From positions 1 through 29,657 of the forward strand of contig JBKDJY010000144.1 of the NCBI GenBank assembly GCA_046345275.1: 29,657 bases of DNA, written 5' to 3'. The position numbers and the translations under genes were made by a program. Below the pieces are notes generated by a model, which did not search any database, was not told the DNA's origin, and was given only the letters and a program-made list of their open reading frames with translations. The stretch is from UBA4416 sp046345275 (lineage in GTDB: Bacteria > Bacteroidota > Bacteroidia > B-17B0 > Aurantibacillaceae). Positions 16,807 to 25,559 of this stretch are shown in pieces (position 1 is the first letter of the stretch; the number at the start of each line of letters is the position of its first letter).

Positions 16807-19110
16807 TTACTTCTTTTTTTTAGGATTAAATATCCAAAATAATAATACAGGTAACAAAAAAAAGTCTGCAAATACAGCAATAACAATGGTGATACTAATT
16901 AAAAATCCAAAATAAAAAGTGCTTTGAAAATCACTAATCATTAAACTTACAAATCCTCCAATTAAAATAAAGGTAGTTAACACAATTGGTCGACCAGTTT
17001 CAAAATAGGTGCGTTTAAAAGCATAAATTAAAGATTTCCCATATTTCAATTCTATTTTTAATCTCGAAATAAAATGAATGGTATCGTCGGTAGCAATTCC
17101 GAAAGCTATACTAAACACTAATGAAGTAGAGGCTTTTAATTCGATGCCAGAAAAGCCCATAATTCCAGCAATAATTAAAAGAGGAATGAAATTGGGTAAA
17201 ATAAAAACCAATACCATCCGCCAACTGTTATGTAAAAGGTAAGTTAGTAAAGCAATAATAATGATGGAAAATAAAAATCCTTGTGTCATGTTCGTTACCA
17301 TGTATTCATTATTTCTGTCTATTAAGTGTGCTGCACCTGTAATTTTTATATCAATGTCGTTTGAATTAATGTTTGATTTAATAAATTCTTGGAATCTTTT
17401 ATTATGTTCATTTATTTTCATGCTTCCAATATCACTTATTTTAGCACTTATGCGAGCATGTTTACCATCAATACTTATAACTCGTTTAATGTCTTTGTTT
17501 TTTTTATTTGCAAATAATTTATTTCTTATTTCTTGATAATCTTCTTTTTTAGGAAATGAAAATTCGCCTGTGTTGTCTTCATTTAATGAATGATGAATTC
17601 CATTGCAAATAACTGCTGGAGAATATATAAACCCTGCTTTATATTCTTTTTTAATAAACTCATCAATGGAATGAATTTGTTGCATAATTTCATAATCCCA
17701 AATGGTTTTATTTTCATTCTTAATTTTAATAGCAAACTCTAAAGGTCTTACGCCACTATAATGCTTATCAAAAAACATAAAATCTTGTTTGATTTTTACA
17801 CGATCTGATAAATCTTCAAGTAAAATATTATTGACTTTAATTTTGTAAATACCAATAATTGATAAAACAACTAACGAAGCAGATATTAAAATAATTGTTT
17901 TTTGATTTCTAAAAATCCAAAACAATGCACTGCGCATGATGTTTTGAGTTTTGTTATGATGATTGTGAACAACAACAAATTTTTTCGGCGTAAATAAAAA
18001 CATAAGAGCTGGAAGCAGTGTGTACGTTAAAATAAAGGCAATTACAATCCCAACAGATGTAAAGATTCCAAAATCACGGATAGGAATGATGCTTGAAAAT
18101 AATAATGATAAAAATCCGACAACTGTGGTAATAAGAGTCAAAAATGTAGGAAACCCAACTTCTTTTAAAATGAGTGGAAATATTTTAGATTTTTCAGTTC
18201 CTTTAGAAAGCTCCTCAAAATATTTGGAAAAAAAATGAACGACGTCGCTCATGCCTGCAATAAAAATCATGGTTGGCAACATAACCGTCATGATGTCTAG
18301 CGATTGCCCTAAGACGGACATGATTCCTAATGTCCAAAAAATGGAGATCATCACAATAAGAATAGGCGCAATGATTCCGTAAATTGATTTAAAAGAAAAC
18401 CATAAAAACAATACCACTAAAAAAAATGAAATGCTTAAAAAGTATTTAAATTCTTTCTCTATTTTTTTTAAATAAACGTCTTGAGCAACAATTCTGCCTA
18501 CAAAATGGACTTCATCAAAATGATATTTGATAAAAGCTTTTTCAATACTTTTAGCCAAACTATCACAATCTCTTTTATTAAGGCCTTCTTTTGTTTTTAT
18601 GAAAATAGAAATAGACTTTGCATCGTTTGGAAAAATCGATCCAATTAATTCTGGTGTGTTATAAATTTTTGTGCTGTCATCTTGATAAAGTGTGGCATCA
18701 TCAACATGAATCAATTTTTTTTCTATGGGGACTATTCCGCTTAATGAAATATTTTTGATATTGGTTGGAGAAACAATCCGACTAACATTTTTTATTTTTT
18801 TTAAGTCATTTGTTAGATTGTCGATGTTTTTAAGAAAATCTTTTTTAAAGATTCCGCTTCTATTTTCTATACCGAGTAGAACAAATTCATTATCCCATTC
18901 AAAGAGGTCTCTATGTTTATTATATAATTCAAGTTCGTTGTCTTCATTGGGAAAGAACGCTTCGAAATCATAATTAAATTTTAAATTTTTAATTGTTATT
19001 GTAAAACATAAACTAATGCAAACAACAATAAAGATTGTTAAGTAGCTAAGATTTTTTTGAGATAATTTCAAAATTATTTTATTTGACGAATTACCAACCC
19101 TTATGATCAA
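16807..19110 (-). CDS. RND-superfamily exporter (MMPL/SSD type)
   Basis: A 767-residue inner-membrane protein with two repeats, each one TM helix, a large outer loop and five TM helices: TM1 at about 21-40, a cluster at about 220-370, TM7 at about 405-425 and a cluster at about 620-760. Paired motifs AGMSDVVHFFSKYFEE and GIATDDTIHFISRLKIE carry the acidic residues used for proton relay. This is the single-chain RND type (predicted exporters, COG1033), with lipid-like substrates in relatives. No ATG occurs before TM1; the TTG at 19110 overlaps the M28 peptidase stop by 20 nt, and a TTG at 19071 is the alternative. The overlap suggests translational coupling and fixes it as the last gene of the operon. 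Confidence 0.87.
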   Translation of the reverse strand: MIIRVGNSSNKIILKLSQKNLSYLTIFIVVCISLCFTITIKNLKFNYDFEAFFPNEDNELELYNKHRDLFEWDNEFVLLGIENRSGIFKKDFLKNIDNLTNDLKKIKNVSRIVSPTNIKNISLSGIVPIEKKLIHVDDATLYQDDSTKIYNTPELIGSIFPNDAKSISIFIKTKEGLNKRDCDSLAKSIEKAFIKYHFDEVHFVGRIVAQDVYLKKIEKEFKYFLSISFFLVVLFLWFSFKSIYGIIAPILIVMISIFWTLGIMSVLGQSLDIMTVMLPTMIFIAGMSDVVHFFSKYFEELSKGTEKSKIFPLILKEVGFPTFLTLITTVVGFLSLLFSSIIPIRDFGIFTSVGIVIAFILTYTLLPALMFLFTPKKFVVVHNHHNKTQNIMRSALFWIFRNQKTIILISASLVVLSIIGIYKIKVNNILLEDLSDRVKIKQDFMFFDKHYSGVRPLEFAIKIKNENKTIWDYEIMQQIHSIDEFIKKEYKAGFIYSPAVICNGIHHSLNEDNTGEFSFPKKEDYQEIRNKLFANKKNKDIKRVISIDGKHARISAKISDIGSMKINEHNKRFQEFIKSNINSNDIDIKITGAAHLIDRNNEYMVTNMTQGFLFSIIIIALLTYLLHNSWRMVLVFILPNFIPLLIIAGIMGFSGIELKASTSLVFSIAFGIATDDTIHFISRLKIELKYGKSLIYAFKRTYFETGRPIVLTTFILIGGFVSLMISDFQSTFYFGFLISITIVIAVFADFFLLPVLLFWIFNPKKKK

Positions 19111-20464
19111 TCAAATAGATTAAACTTCCTATAACTCCCGCGCTTAGATCCAGCTCACGTTTATTAATTTTATCAAAGGTATCATCAGCAGTATGATGAT
19201 AATCAAAATATCTTTGCCCGTCAGGTTGAAAGCCAATTATAGGGACTCCAATTTTTCTAAGTGGGGAAACATCTGCACCACTTCCTTCTTTTTCAATATA
19301 TTGAACAAAATATGGATTTAGAAGTTGTTTCCATTCAAGTGTTTTTTTGAATGCTCCCATCGTTGTGTCAACGCTAATTCCTCTGGGAGAAAAACCACCC
19401 GCATCACTTTCAAGAGCTGCAATGTGTTTTAGATTATTTTTTTTGGTGTCTTCAAAATAAGCCCTAGCACCTTCTAATCCATTTTCTTCGTTCATAAAAG
19501 CAACTGCTCGAATGGTATGATGCGGTGCAATGTTTAATTTTTTAAACATTGCCAAAACTTCTATACCTTGCACAACGCCTGCACCGTCATCATGTGCCCC
19601 TTGGCCATTATCCCAAGCGTCTAAATGACCTCCTGCCAAAATTATTTCATTTGGTTTGGTGTGACCTTTTATTTCGCCAACTACATTATATGATAATACT
19701 TTTTCAAGCATTACGCAACTCATTTTTAGAGTTAATTTTAATTCTTTATTTAACTTTAATTCTTTTAGTAATTCATCAGCACCGCTATAACTAATTGCGC
19801 ATGCAGGAATTTTTGTTTTACAAATACTGGTATCATAGCCCATCACACCTGTATGAGGAAAATCATTATTAATGGAACTCATACTCCTGACGATGCTTGC
19901 TAATGCTCCATATTTAGCTGCTTTACTTGGCCCTGAATAACGGAAAGTTACTTTTTCGCCATAACAAGTGCCCGTTGTTAAATGTTTGTGATCGAAGTAT
20001 ACATTAAAAAAAACAATTTTTCCTTTTATGTTTTTTTCTCCCAAAGAATCTAATTCTTCAAAACTCTTTACTTCAATTACTTTTGCTGTTATCCCATCAG
20101 GGTTGGTTGAAATAGAATTGCCTAGTGCGCAAACATTAAAGCTTATTTTTTTATTTTGAATATTATTTACTGTGCAAGTTTCTTTTTTTCCTCTAACCCA
20201 GTGTGGCACCATGCAAGGTTGCAAATAGACAGTATCAGCGCCTGCCTCATACAGTGCCTTTTTTGCCCAAGACACTGCTTTCTCTGCTCCTGGGGAACCG
20301 CTTAATCTGCTTTCTATTTTAGTTGATAGAAATTCTAAATTGGAATAACAATTGCTTTGAATTAAATAATAATCAAAAATTTTACGGAGCATTAAACTGT
20401 CCGAATTTTGAGATGAAAATGAAGATGATGTTAATAAAAAAAGATTAATAAAAAGGATTCGCAT
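19091..20464 (-). CDS. Secreted M28-family zinc metallopeptidase
   Basis: A 457-residue exported peptidase with a short signal peptide (RILFINLFLLTSSSFSSQ). Residues 100-250 hold the PA-like insert, and the catalytic domain follows. Ligands match M28: H280 and D282 in GGHLDAWDNG, D292/D293 in GAHDDGAG, E326/E327 in FMNEENGLEG, D354 in LESDAGG, and H424 in YHHTADDTFDKIN. It is most like the carboxypeptidase Q/aminopeptidase group acting on peptides in the periplasm or outside the cell. It starts 4 nt after the superoxide dismutase stop and ends overlapping the exporter start, so it is the third gene of the operon. Confidence 0.92.
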   Translation of the reverse strand: MRILFINLFLLTSSSFSSQNSDSLMLRKIFDYYLIQSNCYSNLEFLSTKIESRLSGSPGAEKAVSWAKKALYEAGADTVYLQPCMVPHWVRGKKETCTVNNIQNKKISFNVCALGNSISTNPDGITAKVIEVKSFEELDSLGEKNIKGKIVFFNVYFDHKHLTTGTCYGEKVTFRYSGPSKAAKYGALASIVRSMSSINNDFPHTGVMGYDTSICKTKIPACAISYSGADELLKELKLNKELKLTLKMSCVMLEKVLSYNVVGEIKGHTKPNEIILAGGHLDAWDNGQGAHDDGAGVVQGIEVLAMFKKLNIAPHHTIRAVAFMNEENGLEGARAYFEDTKKNNLKHIAALESDAGGFSPRGISVDTTMGAFKKTLEWKQLLNPYFVQYIEKEGSGADVSPLRKIGVPIIGFQPDGQRYFDYHHTADDTFDKINKRELDLSAGVIGSLIYLIDHKGW

Positions 20465-20468
20465 GCAT

Positions 20469-21221
20469 TTACGATTTGCTTTTGATGTATAATTCTTCTG
20501 CTTTTTCCCAGTTAACGATATTCCACCAATTTGTGATGTACTCCACTCGTTTGTTTTGATATTTCAAGTAGTACGCGTGTTCCCAAACGTCCAAAGCCAG
20601 TATAATATTATTCTTTAACTCATCTGAAGGGTTTGCTTTCATTAATGGATTATCTTGATTAGGGGTTGTAGTAATTTTTAATTTTCCGTTTTGATTAATT
20701 AACCAACACCAACCACTACCAAAATGTTTTGTAGCTGATTCAGAAAATTGCTTTTTAAATTCATCAAAAGATTTAAAATCTTTATTGATGGCTTCTGCTA
20801 AAGTTCCTTTTGGTAAATTAATATCTGCATTTTTATTTGGTTTTAATAATTCCCAAAAAAAAGTATGATTGACATGTCCTCCTAAATTATTTCTTAGATT
20901 GATATTTCCGTTTGGTAAAGGCACCAATTGGCGGCATTTTGTAACATCATCTACCAAAAAATCTATGTTAGTAGATTGCATGGCATTAAGCTTATCAATA
21001 TATCCTTGATGATGTTTTGTATGATGTATAATCATGGTTTGCTCATCAATAAAAGGTTCAAGTGCATTATATGCAAAAGCCAGTTTTGGAAGTGTAAACC
21101 TATTTGTTTGACCAACCATCTCGTTAAGAAGTTGAAACCTATTGTTACTACTTAGCTTAGTTGCCAAACCAGACAAACTAATGACTCCTATTTTTTTAAA
21201 AAAGTTTCTGCGATTACTCAT
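20469..21221 (-). CDS. Superoxide dismutase (Fe/Mn), Tat-exported
   Basis: Converts superoxide to oxygen and hydrogen peroxide. The 250-residue protein is about 45 residues longer than cytosolic SODs because of an N-terminal extension, SNRRNFFKKIGVISLSGLATKL, which fits a twin-arginine (Tat) signal: RR followed by FFKK and a weakly hydrophobic stretch. The SOD fold begins at FTLPKLAFAYNALEPFID. Metal ligands are H66 (IIHHTKHHQGY), H119 (GGHVNHTFFW), D211 and H215 (DVWEHAYYLKYQNKR). The NQDNPLM block resembles the Mn-type NQD, but metal choice cannot be settled. Periplasmic location is inferred. It starts 2 nt after the biotin carrier stop and is followed at 4 nt by the M28 peptidase. Confidence 0.93.
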   Translation of the reverse strand: MSNRRNFFKKIGVISLSGLATKLSSNNRFQLLNEMVGQTNRFTLPKLAFAYNALEPFIDEQTMIIHHTKHHQGYIDKLNAMQSTNIDFLVDDVTKCRQLVPLPNGNINLRNNLGGHVNHTFFWELLKPNKNADINLPKGTLAEAINKDFKSFDEFKKQFSESATKHFGSGWCWLINQNGKLKITTTPNQDNPLMKANPSDELKNNIILALDVWEHAYYLKYQNKRVEYITNWWNIVNWEKAEELYIKSKS

Positions 21222-21223
21222 AT

Positions 21224-21736
21224 TTAAAATTGAATTAAAAGTTGATTTTTTTCCACTGCCACTCCCTGATTCACATTTATTTTTTTTATTATACCATCAG
21301 TCGGAGATTTTAAAACATTTTCCATTTTCATGGCTTCCAAAATAATAAGTGGATCGCCTTTTTTAACTTCCTGTAATTCTTTAACCAAGATTTTAAAAAC
21401 CATACCTGGCATTGGAGCCTTAATGCTGCTTATTTTTTTTGAAGCAAACGTGTCTAAACCTAAGTTGTCCAATAATTCATCGTACTTATCTTTAATGATC
21501 AAGGTATGAGAAGAGTTATTAATTTTTACAATTAATTTTTTTTCATCTTGAATGTGTTTTACAATTTCAAGTAAATAGGACGTGTTATTTTTTATAAGAT
21601 GGAAAACACCATCACTTACTTTGATGATGTCAGCACTAAACGAATCATTATTTATTATCCCCTCGATTTGCGGATAACTTAATGTTTTAATATCGACTTT
21701 ATATTCGGTTGAATTATTTGTTTTAATCGTATACAT
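21224..21736 (-). CDS. Biotin carboxyl carrier (biotinyl-domain) protein
   Basis: A 170-residue protein. The C-terminal 70 residues are a biotinyl domain: IKAPMPGMVFKILV at 105-118, then GDPLIILEAMKMENVLKSP with the biotin-accepting K137 in EAMKMEN, and GIIKKINVNQGVAVEKNQLL. The first 100 residues resemble the linker/BT region of acyl-CoA carboxylase biotin subunits (TYLLEI, HTLIIKDKYDELLDNLG). It would carry CO2-biotin for an acetyl-, propionyl- or similar CoA carboxylase, or a decarboxylase. No carboxylase or carboxyltransferase gene is near it. It heads the four-gene operon with SOD, M28 peptidase and RND exporter. Confidence 0.88.
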   Translation of the reverse strand: MYTIKTNNSTEYKVDIKTLSYPQIEGIINNDSFSADIIKVSDGVFHLIKNNTSYLLEIVKHIQDEKKLIVKINNSSHTLIIKDKYDELLDNLGLDTFASKKISSIKAPMPGMVFKILVKELQEVKKGDPLIILEAMKMENVLKSPTDGIIKKINVNQGVAVEKNQLLIQF

Positions 21737-21793
21737 AATAATATCTTAAGATTGTAAAAAGTGCTTTGTAACTAAAATAAAACAACAACACTC

Positions 21794-21825
21794 AAAAATA
21801 AAAACGCCCCGAATACCTTCGAGGC
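21794..21825 (-). terminator. Intrinsic terminator of the 269-residue secreted protein gene
   Basis: On the minus strand GCCTCGAA (21818-21825) pairs with TTCGGGGC (21806-21813) as an 8-bp stem with one G-T pair and the 4-nt loop GGTA. It is followed at once by GTTTTTATTTTT. It starts 33 bp after the stop at 21859 and lies before the biotin carrier gene, so it separates the two units. It is the clearest terminator in the window. Confidence 0.85.
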
Positions 21826-21858
21826 AAAAAAATGATTTTTTAGAAATATTGTTTGAAC

Positions 21859-22668
21859 TTATTTCTTAATAAATTCTCCCATTTTATTATCATAATTTAA
21901 AAAATAGCCGCCTTTAACAAAGTTAGAGACATCTATGGTTGCTCCAAAACCTCTTCTTACAATATTACCGTACTGGTCATAAATTTCATACTGAGTTTCT
22001 ACTGGTTTTTCTTGGGTAACAAAACTAATTTCTTTTGCTACTTTAATAGGCGCAAAACTCACATCTGGCACTTCAGATGTAAACTCAACAGATTTTGATA
22101 ATCTTGGTTGCCCTGTATAATCTGTTTGACGAACACGCACTTGGTTTTTGCCAGAGTGAGGAACAATTTTAAAAGTATAATTATTGGCGTTTGGGGTTCC
22201 CACACCGTCTACTTCTCCAGCTTTAACCCATTTATTCCATCTAAATTGCTCTACTGCAAATGATAACTTTCCAGTTTCAGATTTTGTAGACCATTTAAAA
22301 TTTCCTTCTTTGTCAACAGACATCGATATAACTTCAAAAGTACTTTTTGGCTTCAAAACCTCTGGATTTAGAACCTTAGGCTTACAATCATCTTTGTGTT
22401 TTATTTTAACTTCAACTTTATCTCCAATTTCTAGTTTCTGGGATTTAAAATCAATTTCAAATGCACTTGAATTGCTCTCGTCGGTCGTAATATTTTCATT
22501 AACTAATACCTCAGTTACACAAAAACCAACGCCACCACTTCCAAATGGGTTTTGAACATATAAATTTTTTCCCTGGTAATTCCCCTCTAAAATAATAACA
22601 CCTCCTTGAGAAAACCCCTTAGTGGAAAGGATTAAGCATAAAAGAGCAGGAAAATAAATTTGTTTCAT
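21859..22668 (-). CDS. Secreted conserved Bacteroidota protein with T9SS-like C-terminus
   Basis: A 269-residue protein with a signal peptide (KQIYFPALLCLILSTKGFSQ). The mature start GGVIILEGNYQGKNLYVQNP and the blocks VGFCVTEVLVNENITTDE, KVEVKIKHKDDCKPKVLNPE, EQFRWNKWVKAGEVDG and NQVRVRQTDYTGQPR belong to a conserved Bacteroidota family whose function is not known to me. The C-terminal 50 residues (YEIYDQYGNIVRRGFGATID, VSNFVKGGYFLNYDNK, then a KK end) have the pattern of a type A T9SS sorting domain: YD--G-------IDVS--KGGYF-N-----G-F-KK. Its own promoter and a strong terminator suggest a well-expressed monocistronic gene. Confidence 0.75.
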   Translation of the reverse strand: MKQIYFPALLCLILSTKGFSQGGVIILEGNYQGKNLYVQNPFGSGGVGFCVTEVLVNENITTDESNSSAFEIDFKSQKLEIGDKVEVKIKHKDDCKPKVLNPEVLKPKSTFEVISMSVDKEGNFKWSTKSETGKLSFAVEQFRWNKWVKAGEVDGVGTPNANNYTFKIVPHSGKNQVRVRQTDYTGQPRLSKSVEFTSEVPDVSFAPIKVAKEISFVTQEKPVETQYEIYDQYGNIVRRGFGATIDVSNFVKGGYFLNYDNKMGEFIKK

Positions 22669-22703
22669 AGTTTTTTAGTTTTAAGCTTTAACCATAAGTC
22701 ATG

Positions 22704-22735
22704 CAATATTAATAGTATATTTCAAAAAAACAAAA
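22704..22735 (-). promoter_or_regulatory. Bacteroidota-type promoter for the 269-residue secreted protein
   Basis: Minus strand TTTTG (22731-22735), 19 nt, then TAATATTG (22704-22711), one mismatch from TAnnTTTG. The leader to the ATG at 22668 would be about 28 nt. Spacing and both elements fit, which makes it one of the better promoters here. Confidence 0.5.
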
Positions 22736-22821
22736 TAAAAAACACTTTATTTTCAGTTGGGGATTTTATTTTTTATCATAAAAAAATCATTTTTTATCAA
22801 GAAATTTATTACATTCGAACG

Positions 22822-22829
22822 TAATTTTG
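22822..22829 (+). promoter_or_regulatory. -7 promoter element of the solute-binding lipoprotein gene
   Basis: TAATTTTG is a full match to TAnnTTTG and ends 20 nt before the ATG at 22850. A TTG at the expected -33 position is missing. The position also supports starting the gene at 22850 instead of the TTG at 22757. Confidence 0.38.
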
Positions 22830-22849
22830 TTCTAATCATCAATTTTAAA

Positions 22850-24544
22850 ATGAAATATTCTACCAATCTGGCCATTATTGCTGCTTTAATGATTGGGTTC
22901 TCTTGTAAGAACCATGAAACAAGTAATAATATTAAATCTTCAGATAAAAATGGTGGGACGCTCGTTTTGTCTCAGTTTACTGAAATTGAAAGTTTTTTTC
23001 CCACGTCAATCACTTTACAAAATGAAGCATTAATTGTAACCCAAATTCATGCAGGACTGCTAAGTTTAAATCCAAAAACTTTAGAAGTGACTCCAGGAAT
23101 TGCAAAGAGTTGGGATACTTCAAACGACGGAAAAAAAATTACGTTTCATCTCAATAACAATGTCTATTTTCACGATGACAAGTGTTTTAGAGGAGGTAAG
23201 GGACCAAAAGTGACAAGTAGGGATGTGAAATTTACTTTTGAGCATCTTGCAACACAAGCTGAAGATAATTATTATTTTGCTTCCATACTTAAAGATAGAC
23301 TTGTTGGAGTGTCGGATTTTTATAATAAAGCGACCCATACAATTTCTGGTATTGAAATTATTGATGACTTTACAATCTCCTTCACATTAGATCATCCCAG
23401 TATTAATTTCCTTCTTTTGCTTGCAAATCCTGCCGCTTCAATTATTTCAGAAATAGCCTATAAAATTTATGGTTCTAATTTGAAAATTGGAGCAGGCCCT
23501 TTTAAGTATGATGTTTCAAGTACAAGTAAAAAGATAGTCTTATCTAAAAATGAAAATTTTTTCAAAAAAGATAGTTCTGGCTTTTCTTTGCCTTATTTGG
23601 ATACAATAATTATAAAAGTATTTCCTTCCATTGAAGAAGGGTTGTTAGAATTTGAAAAAGGTACCATTGATTTTATTGGCACCATTCCATCCTTAAAAGT
23701 GAAAAATATTGTGGAAAAAGATATTGCAGATTTTAAATTAAATCCTCCAACTCAAATTCTGAATAGAGAGCCAGAGATGGTTACTCAGTTTTATGCTTTT
23801 AATACTAAAAAAACACCCTTCAACAACTTGAAAGCTAGACAGGCCATTAACTATGCCATCGACCGACAAAAAATAGTTGATTATATTCTTCAAGGTCAAG
23901 CTACTTCTTCTGCTACCAATGGGATTACACCAAATACCTTTAGGGGTTACAATATTGTTACCATTAAAGGATATGATTTTGATGTTATCAAAGCTAAAAA
24001 ACTGTTAGCGGAAGCTGGATTCCCTGAGGGCTTAGGGTTTCCTAAAGTTCAACTTTTAGTCAATAGTGGAAATAGTAGAAATAGTTCAGTAGCTGTAGAA
24101 ATACAAAAACAATTAAAACAAAATTTAAATATCAATTTAGATTTTGAATTATTGCCTACAAATAAAAAATTTGAGTTAGAAATTATTGGTAAAGGAGATA
24201 TTTTTAAAACGGGTTGGGTGGCAGATTATCCAAGTCCAGAATCTTTTTTAAGTATTTTTGTTGGTAGAGATGTGCCCAATAATCCCTCAAAACCGTCTTT
24301 CCCAAACACTGCAAGATATCAAAATAAACTTTTTGATGAATATTATTTTAAAGGGCGACATTCAATTAATTTAGATACTGCTTATTTTTATTTTAACAAA
24401 GCTGAGCAATTATTAATCAATGAAGCGCCTATTATTCCTTTATGGTATGAGTCATCTTATAAGTTAATAAGCAGCAAAGTAAAAAATTTTCCAATAAATG
24501 CTTTGCGTTATTATGACTTTACTCACACCTATAAAATAAAGTAG
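22850..24544 (+). CDS. ABC transporter substrate-binding lipoprotein (family 5)
   Basis: A 564-residue protein with a lipoprotein-like signal peptide (KYSTNLAIIAALMIGFSC, acylated C19; the position three before Cys is Gly, so the lipobox is imperfect). The SBP_bac_5 signature runs through GGTLVLSQFTEIESFFPTS, TPGIAKSWDTSNDGKKITFHL, then VTSRDVKFTFEHL, KARQAINYAIDRQKIVDYIL and DYPSPESFLSIFVGR. The family binds oligopeptides, nickel or similar solutes for an ABC importer. No permease or ATPase gene is next to it, so it works with a transporter encoded elsewhere or has another role. A hairpin overlaps the stop codon. Confidence 0.9.
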   Translation: MKYSTNLAIIAALMIGFSCKNHETSNNIKSSDKNGGTLVLSQFTEIESFFPTSITLQNEALIVTQIHAGLLSLNPKTLEVTPGIAKSWDTSNDGKKITFHLNNNVYFHDDKCFRGGKGPKVTSRDVKFTFEHLATQAEDNYYFASILKDRLVGVSDFYNKATHTISGIEIIDDFTISFTLDHPSINFLLLLANPAASIISEIAYKIYGSNLKIGAGPFKYDVSSTSKKIVLSKNENFFKKDSSGFSLPYLDTIIIKVFPSIEEGLLEFEKGTIDFIGTIPSLKVKNIVEKDIADFKLNPPTQILNREPEMVTQFYAFNTKKTPFNNLKARQAINYAIDRQKIVDYILQGQATSSATNGITPNTFRGYNIVTIKGYDFDVIKAKKLLAEAGFPEGLGFPKVQLLVNSGNSRNSSVAVEIQKQLKQNLNINLDFELLPTNKKFELEIIGKGDIFKTGWVADYPSPESFLSIFVGRDVPNNPSKPSFPNTARYQNKLFDEYYFKGRHSINLDTAYFYFNKAEQLLINEAPIIPLWYESSYKLISSKVKNFPINALRYYDFTHTYKIK

Positions 24545-24561
24545 TTTTTAGAAAACTATTT
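24540..24561 (+). terminator. Weak AT-rich hairpin at the end of the solute-binding gene
   Basis: TAGTTTT (24542-24548) and AAAACTA (24552-24558) form a perfect 7-bp stem with a 3-nt loop, extendable by two A-T pairs and a G-T pair. The first arm includes the TAG stop. It is followed by TTT then A7, so the U-tract is short. It may be a weak terminator separating this gene from the J-domain operon. Confidence 0.35.
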
Positions 24562-24630
24562 AAAAAAATTTGCTTTTATTTAGTGAAAGTTTAAAGTGAA
24601 GGATTTTTTGGCAGTTAATATTTTAGTAAT

Positions 24631-25557
24631 ATGGCTCATTTCTACAGAGTATTGGGACTAAATAAGACGGCCTCACAATCAGAGATAAAAGCTGCATTTA
24701 GAAGATTAGCTAAAATTTACCATCCTGATAAAAATCCAAATGTCCAAAATGCAAAATTTATTTTCGAAGATATTTTATTAGCTTATAATGTTTTATCTGA
24801 TTCTCAAAAACGAAAAATCTATGATAACTCAACTGCTTTAAATACAAAGGAAAAAGAGGATTTTGGGCATAGTAAAAGAGGTAATAGAAATCAAAATTTT
24901 AATAACCCATCCGCAGAAGATTTACAACAAAGGGAATTTTATAAAAACTACTACAACTTCAAACAGAAATCCGCAAAACATGCAGAACCAGTTAAAGTAT
25001 ACTCCGATTATAAATATATTTTGTTTGCCACTCCACTTGCCATTGGCTTATTTTTATTAATCATATCAATGTTTTCTCCAGCCCCTGAAACTATAACAGA
25101 AAAATCTTTTATAACCAAATCAAGTGAAAAAATTCTTGTAAATGGAGACAAGCCATACATCGATTTTTTTGGAAAAGGAGTTAGCACCGAAACAACTAAT
25201 TTTATTAATTTTTTAAATGATACTCCTTACGATGCAATCGTAGCAATATTTAAGAAGAAAGATCATGAATATTTCAATCAATTTTTTTTACAATCACAAA
25301 GCGATATGAAGCTGAAAAATATTCCTCCTGAAGATTTGTATTTAAAATGCGTCTTGGGAACTAACTGGAATTTTGATACAGTTATTTTTAATAACCGAGT
25401 TGTTGGAAGTTTTAAAAATATTAATCAATATCAAAATCTTCAAACACAGCCCATCTTGTTTAAAAAAAACAATTTAATTAAAATAGAAAAGTTGAATATT
25501 ACTGGCAATTCAACTGATTGTTGCATTAGCAATGAATTAGATTTTTTTACAAAATAA
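24631..25557 (+). CDS. J-domain membrane protein
   Basis: A 308-residue protein. The J domain fills residues 3-66, with the HPD motif at 31-33 (IYHPDKNP) that stimulates DnaK/Hsp70 ATPase. It lacks the G/F, zinc and substrate-binding regions of DnaJ. Residues 70-120 are a polar, N/K-rich linker, one membrane helix follows at about 129-148 (YILFATPLAIGLFLLIISMF), and a 160-residue domain ends the protein (YDAIVAIFKKKDHEYFNQFF, LYLKCVLGTNWNFDTVIFNN). This architecture is found in Bacteroidota; the last domain has no known role. The J domain is presumably cytoplasmic and would recruit DnaK to the membrane. First gene of a three-gene operon with 2-nt gaps. Confidence 0.85.
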   Translation: MAHFYRVLGLNKTASQSEIKAAFRRLAKIYHPDKNPNVQNAKFIFEDILLAYNVLSDSQKRKIYDNSTALNTKEKEDFGHSKRGNRNQNFNNPSAEDLQQREFYKNYYNFKQKSAKHAEPVKVYSDYKYILFATPLAIGLFLLIISMFSPAPETITEKSFITKSSEKILVNGDKPYIDFFGKGVSTETTNFINFLNDTPYDAIVAIFKKKDHEYFNQFFLQSQSDMKLKNIPPEDLYLKCVLGTNWNFDTVIFNNRVVGSFKNINQYQNLQTQPILFKKNNLIKIEKLNITGNSTDCCISNELDFFTK

Positions 25558-25559
25558 AA

